A stretch of DNA of 64,000 nt from Xanthocytophaga agilis (GTDB lineage: Bacteria > Bacteroidota > Bacteroidia > Cytophagales > 172606-1), in assembly GCF_030068605.1 (NCBI RefSeq), contig NZ_JASJOU010000019.1, forward strand, positions 1-64,000, read 5' to 3'. How positions within the stretch are numbered: position 1 is the first letter of the stretch; every line of letters starts with the position of its first letter. The notes under the pieces were generated by a model that saw only the letters and a list, made by a program, of their open reading frames with translations, searched no databases and had not been told where the DNA came from. Shown piece by piece: positions 37,673 through 46,205 of this stretch. The position numbers and the translations under genes are program-made.

Positions 37673-38467
37673 ATGGACTTACAACTGACAAACAAAACTG
37701 CATTTATCAGCGGCTCAACCGCAGGTATCGGCTATGCGATTGCAAAAAGACTGGCAACTGAAGGGGCAACAGTACTTATTAACGGTAGAACCCAGATTGC
37801 CATCGACAAAGCAGTAAACGAACTAAAAACAACAACTGGAAACCCGAATATATCTGGCATCATGGCAGATTTCCTGGATGTTGACCAAATAAATCAACTA
37901 TTCAATCAGCTACCTCCTATCGATATTCTGATCAATAATGCAGGAATATTTGAACCCAAATCGTTTGTCGATATCACTGATCAGGAATGGTTACGTTTTT
38001 TTGACATGAATGTACTGAGTGGCATCCGGTTATCACGTCATTTATTTCCCAGCATGTTAGAGAAAAACTGGGGACGAATTATTTTTATTTCAAGCGAAAA
38101 CGCTGTGTCCACAGCAAGCGAAATGGTACATTACAGTATGACCAAAACAGCTCAGATCGCTATTAGTCGGGGTATGGCCGAACTTACAAAAGGAACCGGT
38201 GTTACAGTTAACTCCATTCTGCCAGGTCCAACCAAATCAAGAGGAATGGCTGGGTTTATTTCCGATATGGCAGCAGTAAATACGATTACTGTACAGGAGG
38301 CGGAACAAAATTTCTTTAAAGATATCCGCCCTACTTCTTTGATACAACGTTTCGCTTCTGTAGAAGAAATAGCAGATACGGTAGCCTATTATGTAAGTCC
38401 GTTAGCATCTGCCACCAATGGAGCTGCTATTCGTGTGGAAGGAGGAACCATCAACACCATTATCTGA
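37673..38467 (+). CDS. Short-chain dehydrogenase/reductase, copy 2
   Basis: The 264-residue product differs from the one at 19103-19897 at nine positions by my count (for example F for L in INQLFNQL, L for M in MNVLSG, S for K in FPSMLEKN, M-A for I-S in RGMAGF). The catalytic SYK set and the cofactor loop are identical in both. The leader of about 40-70 bp before the ATG is also shared, so the duplication unit includes the control region. It closes the hydrolase cluster, 147 bp after the cupin gene, and has its own promoter-like leader. The substrate is unknown. Confidence 0.9.
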   Translation: MDLQLTNKTAFISGSTAGIGYAIAKRLATEGATVLINGRTQIAIDKAVNELKTTTGNPNISGIMADFLDVDQINQLFNQLPPIDILINNAGIFEPKSFVDITDQEWLRFFDMNVLSGIRLSRHLFPSMLEKNWGRIIFISSENAVSTASEMVHYSMTKTAQIAISRGMAELTKGTGVTVNSILPGPTKSRGMAGFISDMAAVNTITVQEAEQNFFKDIRPTSLIQRFASVEEIADTVAYYVSPLASATNGAAIRVEGGTINTII

Positions 38468-38557
38468 TTATTTAACCGAGATGCCCCGCATCCCAAAGCA
38501 TTGATTTTTAATAGTTTTCTCGAAGCTTAGGTTCTATACTATCTCTGTTTGTTCTGG

Positions 38558-38581
38558 CTTGGGTATATTGAAGTACCCAAG
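38558..38581. terminator. Hairpin between convergent genes
   Basis: Arms CTTGGGTA (38558-38565) and TACCCAAG (38574-38581) with an 8-nt loop lie between the SDR and the minus-strand peroxiredoxin-like gene. There is no T-run, so its strength as a terminator is doubtful. Confidence 0.35.
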
Positions 38582-38582
38582 T

Positions 38583-39164
38583 CTATTGATAAGCCAGTTG
38601 TTCTGCTTCAACAAACTCCTTTATTTTTCGCACATCCAGACGATCCGTCAGCCTTTCAGAATAATAGACTTCTTTGATAGTCAAATCTTCTGCGATCAGA
38701 AATTCAGCAGGCATGGTAGAAAAAGACTCTCCACTGGCCATCATGTGTGTAGGTAATCCTTTAGATACAGCTTCGAAGGCTGTTTGGGCAAAAGTGGCAA
38801 TATGACTCATGGTTGACTTATACAGTGACTCTTCCAGTCCATAAGAAGCATACCATTTCTTTTCCGGATCAGCTATCAGAGGAATAGGAGATACCTCCTG
38901 ATGAAAACTGCTTTGCAACAACACTTTTTCTGTAGACTCAAAGAAAAAGATCATTTCAAGTCCCTTGGGATGTAGCTCATTATATACTTTTAGCAGTTTG
39001 TGTACACGAATATTACAAAACGGACAACCCGCATGGCGGAAAAATCCTATCAGAATCTTTTTATCACGATAGGTTTCTAAATTAATCTGACGATCAAAAA
39101 TATCTTTTACGCTAAAAACAGGAGCTTTTAGTTCACGTTGTAACTTACTATTGACGAATTGCAT
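38583..39164 (-). CDS. Peroxiredoxin-like protein (AhpC/TSA family)
   Basis: The 193-residue product has a thioredoxin-like fold with ILIGFFRHAGCPFCNIR: a CxxC at the position of the peroxidatic Cys, as in the AhpC/TSA-2 group. The strand after it, GLEMIFFFES, and the later PLIADPEKKWYASYGL match peroxiredoxin-like proteins of Bacteroidota. It has no signal peptide, so it acts in the cytoplasm as a peroxide or disulfide reductase. It is a single-gene unit, convergent with the SDR. Start: the ATG at 39164 begins shortly before the conserved core. Confidence 0.82.
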   Translation of the reverse strand: MQFVNSKLQRELKAPVFSVKDIFDRQINLETYRDKKILIGFFRHAGCPFCNIRVHKLLKVYNELHPKGLEMIFFFESTEKVLLQSSFHQEVSPIPLIADPEKKWYASYGLEESLYKSTMSHIATFAQTAFEAVSKGLPTHMMASGESFSTMPAEFLIAEDLTIKEVYYSERLTDRLDVRKIKEFVEAEQLAYQ

Positions 39165-39636
39165 AGTTTGGGTGGGCTTTGAAGTATTCTATCTTGCTTT
39201 TCTAAAACATACGATTACAACTATCAAATGGATTTACTAAAGATTGTACGTAATCTTTGTTAGTATGTGTTATTTCCTTTTATAGTAAATACGATAAGCA
39301 ATCTATAAGTACTCCTGGTTTTCGTTTTCGTCTTCATCTAAAGTATCTATCAGGCAATTCCAGAGCATACCATTGAGTTGTTTGGTCTGTTTGAATATGG
39401 ATACTATTTCCTGTTAAAGAAAAGATGGTAGGCATTTGACAGCCCACATACTGAAAATTTTACCTTTCTATAAAGCAAATTCAGTTCTATCTACCTATTG
39501 AATAAGCCCTTTTATTGAAAATAATTAACACAAAAAGGTAAAAATGATTCTAAACGTAAATTCTGTTCTATACTGCCCGATAAATACTTCTTAGCATTGT
39601 AGTAATTAGTCAATTACATAAAATTATCCTCTTACT
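39165..39636. other. Gap with a short minus-strand coding relic
   Basis: Bases 39413 to 39303 (minus) read QEIVSIFKQTKQ, then NGMLWNCLIDTLDEDENENQ and EYL with a stop at 39303-39305. An in-frame stop lies directly upstream and there is no start before residue 16, so it looks like the tail of a lost gene or a very short peptide. Nothing else is seen. Confidence 0.3.
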
Positions 39637-40209
39637 ATGCTTCTTTTTACTGGAAAATCGTCTCTAAGTATCTTTTGTTTTTATCTCAACAAAGCGATAT
39701 TTACCCGCTTGATTTTTCTATTAACGGGCCTCTTCTTTACCTGTTCCTCTGTATGGGCGCAGAGTGAGCCTGTTGCACCCACCTATCCCAAAGTAATGAT
39801 GTATATGGGTGTTCTACATCCTCTTGTTACATTCAGTGATCAGGAAACAGTTATCAACTTTGACACCTATTATGCAGTTGGATTTCCAACTGGTGTTAAT
39901 CTTTGGAAAAGCAGTAAGATAGGCTTCTCAATAGAGGTAGTTCCATTGATCCGTGCAGACAAAGAAGGTAGCAAAATGAACAACCTGCTTTTTCATCCTG
40001 GTGTGCTGGTAGGTCTGGGAAAAGGATTTATGTTTGCCGGACGTGCTGCTTTTGAAACATCCGGACGCTATGGTTTTACGCCTGTACTCAACAAGGTATT
40101 TAAAACTCGTAGCGGAAGCTATTTTATAGCGATGCCTCTGCCTGTTCGGTTTGGAAATAACCATTCTGCCACGTTTACCATCGGATTGCAGTTTGGAGTG
40201 GTTATCTGA
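39637..40209 (+). CDS. Exported hypothetical protein, probable small beta-barrel
   Basis: The 190-residue product has a long N-terminus with a signal-like segment ending near SVWAQ. The mature part has alternating strands (YPKVMMYMGVLHPLVTF, YYAVGFPTGVNLW, GKGFMFAGRAAFE, YFIAMPLPVRFG) and ends in FTIGLQFGVVI, which suggests an outer-membrane barrel. I do not recognise the family. It lies 52 bp upstream of the ChrB-like gene on the same strand and may be part of the chromate locus, but this rests on position only. Confidence 0.6.
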   Translation: MLLFTGKSSLSIFCFYLNKAIFTRLIFLLTGLFFTCSSVWAQSEPVAPTYPKVMMYMGVLHPLVTFSDQETVINFDTYYAVGFPTGVNLWKSSKIGFSIEVVPLIRADKEGSKMNNLLFHPGVLVGLGKGFMFAGRAAFETSGRYGFTPVLNKVFKTRSGSYFIAMPLPVRFGNNHSATFTIGLQFGVVI

Positions 40210-40261
40210 CAAAACCGGATAGTAGTACTATGATTGAACCTAACTGCTAACTATCATATCG

Positions 40262-40714
40262 ATGAAATGGATCACCCGTGAACGTCCAAAAATAGATCGA
40301 ATCGCCTGTCCCTGGCTGATTAAAAACTTTATTGATCCCCATGCAGAATTTATTTATGTACCCAAAGAGCAGGTATTTGCTTCCGCGAAGCAGCTGGATG
40401 CTATTCCGTATGATATACCAGGTGCAGAATATTCACATTATGGAGATCAGTGCAGTTTCGATTATTTTATCGAGAAACATCAACTCACCGATCCGGCTTT
40501 ACTCCACCTAGCTCCCATTGTTCGGGCTGCGGATACTGACCATTTTGATCTTGTACCACAGGCAGCAGGCTTATGGGCCATTTCTGCTGGCCTGTCTGTT
40601 TTATATACAGATGATTATGAGCAGTTGTCTATTGGAATGAAAATCTACGATGCCTTATATGCCTGGTCTACACATGCTTTACACGAAACACACACATGGA
40701 ATCCCAAACTATAA
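40262..40714 (+). CDS. chrB: ChrB C-terminal-domain protein (chromate resistance)
   Basis: The 150-residue product matches the C-terminal half of ChrB: DRIACPWLIKNFIDPHAEF near the start, then a HYGDQCSFDYFIE segment and a conserved AADTDHFDLVPQA. Full ChrB has about 300 residues; the N-terminal half is absent and the ATG is clean, so this is a stand-alone C domain, as seen in other bacteria. ChrB regulates or supports the chromate transporter. The next gene, chrA, overlaps it by 19 bases, so the two are translationally coupled. Confidence 0.85.
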   Translation: MKWITRERPKIDRIACPWLIKNFIDPHAEFIYVPKEQVFASAKQLDAIPYDIPGAEYSHYGDQCSFDYFIEKHQLTDPALLHLAPIVRAADTDHFDLVPQAAGLWAISAGLSVLYTDDYEQLSIGMKIYDALYAWSTHALHETHTWNPKL

Positions 40715-41892
40715 CTCCCTCCGTTCATGTACCATCTTATAGTCTGAAAGATATTGTATGGTACTTTCTTAAACTCGGAACACTCGGCTTTGGTGGCCCT
40801 GTGGCACTGGTAGGATACATGCACCGCGACCTGGTAGAAAAACGTCAGTGGATCTCAGAAGAAGAATATCGGGAAGGTCTGGCTCTGGCGCAACTGGCTC
40901 CAGGCCCTTTGGCAGCCCAGTTAGGTATTTATATGGGGTTTGTTCATTATGGGGTGCTGGGTGCTACCCTATCCGGATTGGCCTTTGTACTTCCTTCATT
41001 TGTCATGGTAGTACTACTTGGAATGGCTTACCGGATGTATGAAGGGTTAAGCTGGATGCAGGCGGTTTTCTATGGGGTAGGGTCTGCTGTAATTGGAATT
41101 ATTTCCTTCAGTGCCTATAAGCTTACCATAAAGTCGGTGGGAAAACTTACGAAAGAGTCTATTCAGACCAACTGGCTATTGTGGCTGTTTTTCGTTTCTA
41201 TGGCAGTGGTCACAGTAATTACAGAACGGGAAGAGGTTTGGCTGTTTGTAGGATTGGGCATTGTTTATATGCTGGTAAAGGCTCCTCCAGCCTGGATCAA
41301 ACGCAAGAAAGGAAGTTTGTCTTTTATGTTGCTGACCAGCATTGGCTTCTGGGAATACAAACCTGATACTCTCTGGCAGATTGGTCTTTTCTTTACCAAA
41401 GCGGGAGCCTTTGTTTTTGGTAGTGGCCTGGCTATTATTCCATTTCTGCAAACAGGCGTAGTGAATGAATATCATTGGCTAAATGAAAAACAGTTTTTGG
41501 ATGCTGTAGCAGTTGCTATGATTACACCAGGTCCTGTAGTCATCACGGTAGGTTTTATTGGGTATCTTGTTGCAGGATTTCCGGGTGCCTGTGTAGCTGC
41601 TCTTGGAGTTTTTCTACCTTGTTATGTATTTACTGTTTTGCCAGCACCGTATTTCAAAAAGATCGCTAAAAATGTAAGTATCAAGGCTTTTGTGGACGGT
41701 ATCACAGCTGCTGTAGTAGGAGCATTATTCGGTGCTGTTATCGTTATTGCCATGCGGTCTGTTACCGATATTCCGTCTGCTTTGATTGCGGTTGCAACCG
41801 TTCTGTCATTGATCTATGTAAAGAAACTTTCCGACCCCTATCTTATTCTGATTGCAGCTGTTGTAGGATTGATTTTAAAATTATTGATGTAA
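40696..41892 (+). CDS. chrA: Chromate transporter ChrA
   Basis: The 398-residue product is a full-length two-domain ChrA (CHR family), each half with the signature: KLGTLGFGGPVALVGYMH ... LAQLAPGPLAAQL in the first and FFTKAGAFVFGSGLAIIPFL ... VAVAMITPGPVVITVGFIGY in the second. It has about ten membrane segments and expels chromate using the membrane potential. The first 19 bases overlap the ChrB-like gene. The LpqO-like gene follows after 60 bp, so a three-gene chromate/metal unit is likely. Confidence 0.94.
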   Translation: MESQTITPSVHVPSYSLKDIVWYFLKLGTLGFGGPVALVGYMHRDLVEKRQWISEEEYREGLALAQLAPGPLAAQLGIYMGFVHYGVLGATLSGLAFVLPSFVMVVLLGMAYRMYEGLSWMQAVFYGVGSAVIGIISFSAYKLTIKSVGKLTKESIQTNWLLWLFFVSMAVVTVITEREEVWLFVGLGIVYMLVKAPPAWIKRKKGSLSFMLLTSIGFWEYKPDTLWQIGLFFTKAGAFVFGSGLAIIPFLQTGVVNEYHWLNEKQFLDAVAVAMITPGPVVITVGFIGYLVAGFPGACVAALGVFLPCYVFTVLPAPYFKKIAKNVSIKAFVDGITAAVVGALFGAVIVIAMRSVTDIPSALIAVATVLSLIYVKKLSDPYLILIAAVVGLILKLLM

Positions 41893-41952
41893 GCTTAGCC
41901 TGTTTTCTGTTATCAGACGTAAAATGTTCATACATCCCTTACTCCTTTCTAG

Positions 41953-42924
41953 ATGAAACGAAGAAACTTTTTGCAAACTGCCCTGCTTAGCAGTACTACA
42001 CCCCTTCTGGCAATATCTAGCCAACAAACCAATGAAAATATCGTTTTTGCTACTACTCCTATTTCAGAAGCAGAAATGGCGGCTATTGATAAAGCATTAG
42101 GCAAAAAAGGAACCTACAATCAGACCCAGGCTGTATATACAGTGGCTTTACCCAGAAACGATCTGAAAGTTACCATAAAGGGACAACCTGTTCCTATTTC
42201 CTTTGGATTTGGAGGCTGGGTCTCATTTAAGAAAACCGTTGATGGCAAACAGACTGTCATGATGAGCGACACGGTATTGTTACAGGAAGAAGTGAATCCG
42301 CTTATTTCTGCCACACATGCCAGTGGATTGGAAATCAGTGCTATTCACAATCATTTCTTTTATGAAGAGCCTCGTGTTTTTTATATGCATTTGCATGGTA
42401 TGGGAACAGCAGAAGAACTGGCAACCAAATTTGCAGCAGCTATTGGACAGACCAAACTCTTTCCTGCTAATCAACCTGTTCCTTCTGCAGGTGGAGGCAC
42501 TACAGCCAAAGAAATTTTTGACTTGCCCGCTTTAGATGCCATTGTAAAATATACCGGAGTTGTAAACGGACCAACCTATAAGTACACTGTAGGAAGAGAG
42601 GATGTAAAGATTACTGCCATGGGAGCTGAAATGACGGCAGCTATCGGACTCAATTCCTGGGCATCCTTTACTGGAACCAAAGAACAGGCACACATTGCAG
42701 GCGATATTGCCATGCTGGAAAGCGAAGTCAATACTGTAGTAAAAACGTTGCGCGAACACAATCTGGAAGTAGTAGCCTTACATCATCATATGTTGGGAGA
42801 AAGTCCCCGAACGATTTTCCTGCATTATTATGGCCAAGGACCCGCAACGACACTGGCTCAGGGCTTTCGGGCAGCATTAGATGTATTGGGCAAAGGTAAA
42901 AAGTCAGGACATAGTATGCATTAG
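41953..42924 (+). CDS. LppY/LpqO-type protein with two DUF1259 domains
   Basis: The 323-residue product has an N-terminal RR signal (MKRRNFLQTALLSS), possibly Tat. Two DUF1259 copies can be seen, each ending in a histidine-rich motif: ISAIHNHFFYEEPRVFYMHL with TAEELATKFAAAI, and VVALHHHMLGESPRTIFLHY with TTLAQGFRAAL. The family is of unknown function, known from LpqO and LppY of mycobacteria; the paired His motifs suggest metal binding. It directly follows chrA, as is often seen, so a link to chromate or metal stress is inferred. Confidence 0.83.
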   Translation: MKRRNFLQTALLSSTTPLLAISSQQTNENIVFATTPISEAEMAAIDKALGKKGTYNQTQAVYTVALPRNDLKVTIKGQPVPISFGFGGWVSFKKTVDGKQTVMMSDTVLLQEEVNPLISATHASGLEISAIHNHFFYEEPRVFYMHLHGMGTAEELATKFAAAIGQTKLFPANQPVPSAGGGTTAKEIFDLPALDAIVKYTGVVNGPTYKYTVGREDVKITAMGAEMTAAIGLNSWASFTGTKEQAHIAGDIAMLESEVNTVVKTLREHNLEVVALHHHMLGESPRTIFLHYYGQGPATTLAQGFRAALDVLGKGKKSGHSMH

Positions 42925-43081
42925 TGTGTTTCTTCCGGAATAATTAGAGTGTTGAAGTTGCAGTTCAATCCAGTCATAGACATGTATTGCCACTTCTTCC
43001 CAGGCTAATTCGCCACAAATATAGTATGAACGATTAGCAAACTGACGATACTCTATATCTGCGGAACCTGAGATAATTTTT
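42905..43081 (-). pseudogene. Coding-like relic overlapping the end of the LpqO-like gene
   Basis: Read on the minus strand the stretch is open and reads SGSADIEYRQFANRSYYICG, then ELAWEEVAIHVYDWIELQLQ, and ends at TGA (42905-42907). The composition is protein-like, but no start codon is seen and the frame runs into a hairpin at 43097-43129. The last 20 bases overlap the plus-strand gene. I do not recognise the family. Confidence 0.35.
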
Positions 43082-43096
43082 CGTCCTAGTAGAAAT

Positions 43097-43129
43097 AAAA
43101 GGCAGCCATTTAGTTAGTGGCTGCCTTTT
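43097..43129. terminator. Bidirectional intrinsic terminator
   Basis: Arms AAAAGGCAGCCA (43097-43108) and TGGCTGCCTTTT (43118-43129) pair perfectly around a 9-nt loop, with T-runs on both strands. It separates the chrA unit from the two-component genes. Confidence 0.88.
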
Positions 43130-43302
43130 ATTTTATCCTATAAGCTTGTTCTTAACTCAGTGGTACCTACCTAGCTGTAGCTATTTCATTTCTATCTACA
43201 CCAGCATATATTTCACTACAGTCGATTCTTTGATATCAATGCTGTACACAGGTCTACCATTTTTAACATCCTACTACTTAATTATGGCATTCGGTTCTAC
43301 AC

Positions 43303-44016
43303 CTATTGTTCTATCTGCTTTGGAGGGACGTTAAAAATAAAACCCACTTTAAAAACATTTTCAATGCTTATATCAGGGTCTTCTTTGAGGTATTTCCTAA
43401 TTTTGGTAATAAAAACATCCAGGCTCCTGCCCAAAAAATAATCATTTTCTCCCCAGAGATCTTTGAGCATTTCTTCTCTCTTTATGACCCTATTCCTACG
43501 GATGGCAATATAGTTGAGAATGTCACTTTCCTTTTCTGTGATTCGTTTTGTGCTGGCACCTATTGTTAAGGATTGGTTTGAGACATTGAATGTATATTTT
43601 CCTATTGAAATAACTTCTGATTTGTCCTCACCCGCGCTCTCAGGAATCCTTCGGATAACCGCTTTGATTTTCCACAATAACTCTTCTTCATCAAAGGGTT
43701 TTGTGATATAATCATCAGCCCCTAAATCATAGCCCTTTAATTTATCTTCTTTTAACGACCTGGCTGTGATAAAAATGACAGGAATCTTTTTATCCTTGGT
43801 TCTGATCTCTTTTGCCAGCGAAAATCCATCACGGTAAGGCATCATTACATCCAGTAAACACAGATCAAAGGAATGGGAATGGAAGGCCTTTAAAGCCAAC
43901 TCTCCATCTTTACAAAGCTTTACATCAAAACCTTCTGTCTCCAGGTAATCCATCAAAAGGACGCCCAGGTTAAGATCATCTTCTGCCAGTAATATTCTAA
44001 GCTTATCTTTAGACAT
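43303..44016 (-). CDS. OmpR-type response regulator
   Basis: The product of about 237 residues has a receiver (about 1-120: LLAEDD acidic pocket, phospho-acceptor Asp in LCLLDVMMPYRDG, Thr in FITAR, Lys in ITKPF) and a winged-helix DNA-binding domain (about 140-232, with RNRVIKREEMLKDLWG and SLDVFITKIRKYLKEDP). I chose the ATG at 44016, which overlaps the last 8 bases of the kinase gene; an upstream start at 44091 would add 25 residues inside that gene. It is the partner of the kinase at 44009-45280. Target genes may include the divergent TonB-domain gene (inference). Confidence 0.93.
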   Translation of the reverse strand: MSKDKLRILLAEDDLNLGVLLMDYLETEGFDVKLCKDGELALKAFHSHSFDLCLLDVMMPYRDGFSLAKEIRTKDKKIPVIFITARSLKEDKLKGYDLGADDYITKPFDEEELLWKIKAVIRRIPESAGEDKSEVISIGKYTFNVSNQSLTIGASTKRITEKESDILNYIAIRRNRVIKREEMLKDLWGENDYFLGRSLDVFITKIRKYLKEDPDISIENVFKVGFIFNVPPKQIEQ

Positions 44017-45280
44017 AGGGTAATCTGATGATAAATGTAGTTCCTTTCCCCTTTTCGCTCTCCAGTGCAATAATACCTTTATGTAACTCAACTATCTTTT
44101 TTATGTAAGCCAATCCAAGGCCAAACCCTTTTACAGTGTGAACATCTCCGGTTGGCACTCTGAAAAACTTATCAAATATTTTCTTGTGGTATTTCTTTTC
44201 TATGCCTATGCCCTTATCAGAAACGGCAATGAATATATACTGACCTATGTTTGAGGTCTGAACAGATAGTTCAGGTTTCTCTCCGGAATATTTGATCGCA
44301 TTGTCAATCAGGTTGCACAATGCATTGGTAAGATGTGTTTTGTCTCCCATGACCACATATCTGGCTGCAACCAGATCTGCTTTCAAGTAGCCGCTCTGGT
44401 TATCAACCTGTATGTTTATGTATTTCAACGTCCCTGTAATGAGTTGATGAACATCCAGCTCGGTCTTTTGCAAAGGAATTTCCCCTCTTTCCAATGCAGT
44501 CATACTTAGCATCTGTTCTACCTGAAGCCGTAGTTTTTCATTCTCTTCAAGTATGATTTCCGAATGATGTTTCATTCGTTCTTCCTGCTTATGAGTAGAC
44601 GCCTTCAGAATCATCTTGCCCGCTAAGGCAATATTTGTCAAAGGGGTTTTAAATTCATGGGTCATATTATTTAAAAAGTCTGTTGTATGATCTGATATTT
44701 TCTTTTCGTTAATCAGTGACACAATGGTTCGCCATGACAAAAAGAGCACAACAAGAAGCAGTATAACAGACGTAATGAATACACTTCCCATCTCCTGCCG
44801 GATAAACTGCTCTTTTTTCGGAAAAATAAGTTTAAGCTCTAGCCCATTTTTATTGGCTACTGCTTCCAGATTCTTCTTATAACAACCTGGCTGATCAGGT
44901 TTAGCATAAATATCATTGGAATAGAGATTATCAGGATAGAGGTTATTTACAAAACCGATATTATCTGTGAATGGAACCGGACCAGGTTTAACCTCAAAAT
45001 AGTACTCAATATGAAAGTTATAAAATTTCATGTAATGGGTAAACAACGAATCTATTTTATGGATCTCACTCTTTCCTATACTGGTTTCCAGTTTCCTGCA
45101 TGCCTCTTTATCAGAAGCGAGAGCTTCAACAGTCCGGGCGAGAACCATATTTGCCTTTTCATTAAATAGCTCCTCCTTTATTTGTGCCGTTTGCACTATC
45201 CAGTTCACTTGGATAATCAGTACAATGACCAATGCCAGTGAAGAAATAGAGATAAAGAGGTATGTCCGATTCAGTTTCAT
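44009..45280 (-). CDS. Sensor histidine kinase
   Basis: The product of about 423 residues has a first membrane segment (YLFISISSLALVIVLIIQV), a periplasmic domain of about 150 residues with two Cys, a second membrane segment near SVFITSVILLLVVLFL, and the kinase core. The H box is DFLNNMTHEFKTPLTNI, the N box NALCNLIDNAIKYSG and the G1/G2 boxes VSDKGIGIE and GFGLGLAYIKKIV. I chose the ATG at 45280, just before the first membrane segment, since the earlier start at 45328 adds 16 unconserved residues. It is followed by its response regulator with an 8-base overlap. Confidence 0.93.
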   Translation of the reverse strand: MKLNRTYLFISISSLALVIVLIIQVNWIVQTAQIKEELFNEKANMVLARTVEALASDKEACRKLETSIGKSEIHKIDSLFTHYMKFYNFHIEYYFEVKPGPVPFTDNIGFVNNLYPDNLYSNDIYAKPDQPGCYKKNLEAVANKNGLELKLIFPKKEQFIRQEMGSVFITSVILLLVVLFLSWRTIVSLINEKKISDHTTDFLNNMTHEFKTPLTNIALAGKMILKASTHKQEERMKHHSEIILEENEKLRLQVEQMLSMTALERGEIPLQKTELDVHQLITGTLKYINIQVDNQSGYLKADLVAARYVVMGDKTHLTNALCNLIDNAIKYSGEKPELSVQTSNIGQYIFIAVSDKGIGIEKKYHKKIFDKFFRVPTGDVHTVKGFGLGLAYIKKIVELHKGIIALESEKGKGTTFIIRLPYV

Positions 45281-45398
45281 AGAGTAGTAGCAGAGAAGTA
45301 TTTCAAAATTAGCCATTTTCCAGCGCATATTCCCTACGTTAACAAGTCATTAACATGGCAATAACTACTCAGTAACACAAGCAGTCCTCAATCAAAAC

Positions 45399-45406
45399 TA
45401 CCTTTG
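45399..45406 (+). promoter_or_regulatory. Promoter -7 box for the TonB-domain gene
   Basis: TACCTTTG matches the Bacteroidota TAnnTTTG consensus exactly. It lies 107 bp before the ATG at 45513, in the divergent region next to the kinase gene. No clear -33 element is seen. Confidence 0.5.
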
Positions 45407-45512
45407 TTCTATCGATCGAAGCTTAACAAAGGCTATTCACAAGTACTACACAAAACGAAGAGAGAAAATAACACATCTGGAATATAACTATTCACCTTTA
45501 CGAAAACATATC

Positions 45513-46205
45513 ATGAAAAATAGTCTCATTACCCTGCTTTTACTCCTGCTCTCAGGCGTTGTATTTTCCAACGACCTAAGCGATACAGTTCATGGAAGAT
45601 ACATTCGTTCCATAAAAAAAGAAAGACTAAAGGATGCCCCTGATCTGGATTACCCTATAAGCTGGATAATCAGGAATGTTTCGGTACAGATCACAACCCC
45701 TGCTAATATAGAAACCAGGAAAGGTGTACATCCAAATGATAGTATACGTACAGAACAAAAATATATCCCAAACTGGATAGATCTGGGGACAAATATTGTG
45801 ATAGACATTGCTCATACCTATACTAACTCAATACACAATACCTCAGCAGGCAAAGCGATTGAAATGAATCTCATGCCTAGCTCATCTACGGAAGTACCAG
45901 AAAGTGAAGCGCAATACATAGGTGGATATCAGCAACTGACTGCCTATATAAACAGAAATATCATGTATAAGATTTCCGAAACCGTTTTTAAACAATTACA
46001 ATCTGTAGTAGTGGCATTTACCGTAAATGAAAAAGGAGATATAACCAATGCAAAGGTGTCCAAAACATGTGGTAAATCTGAAATAGATAAGTTGCTTCTT
46101 GATAGCATTACCCAGATGCCTAAGTGGAAACCTGCACAAAATGCAAAGGGTATCAAAGTGAAACAGGAGTTTACCTGCCGCATTGGAAAACCAACGGGAT
46201 GTTAA
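45513..46205 (+). CDS. TonB C-terminal-domain protein
   Basis: The 230-residue product has a signal peptide (ends near VVFSN). The last 100 residues form a TonB C-terminal domain: GGYQQLTAYINRNIMYK, VVVAFTVNEKGDITNAKV, IDKLLLDSITQMPKWKPA and KVKQEFTC. In Bacteroidota such proteins often lack the N-terminal anchor of true TonB and act as periplasmic or signalling variants. It is transcribed divergently from the two-component pair and is a candidate target of that regulator. The precise role is unknown. Confidence 0.82.
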   Translation: MKNSLITLLLLLLSGVVFSNDLSDTVHGRYIRSIKKERLKDAPDLDYPISWIIRNVSVQITTPANIETRKGVHPNDSIRTEQKYIPNWIDLGTNIVIDIAHTYTNSIHNTSAGKAIEMNLMPSSSTEVPESEAQYIGGYQQLTAYINRNIMYKISETVFKQLQSVVVAFTVNEKGDITNAKVSKTCGKSEIDKLLLDSITQMPKWKPAQNAKGIKVKQEFTCRIGKPTGC

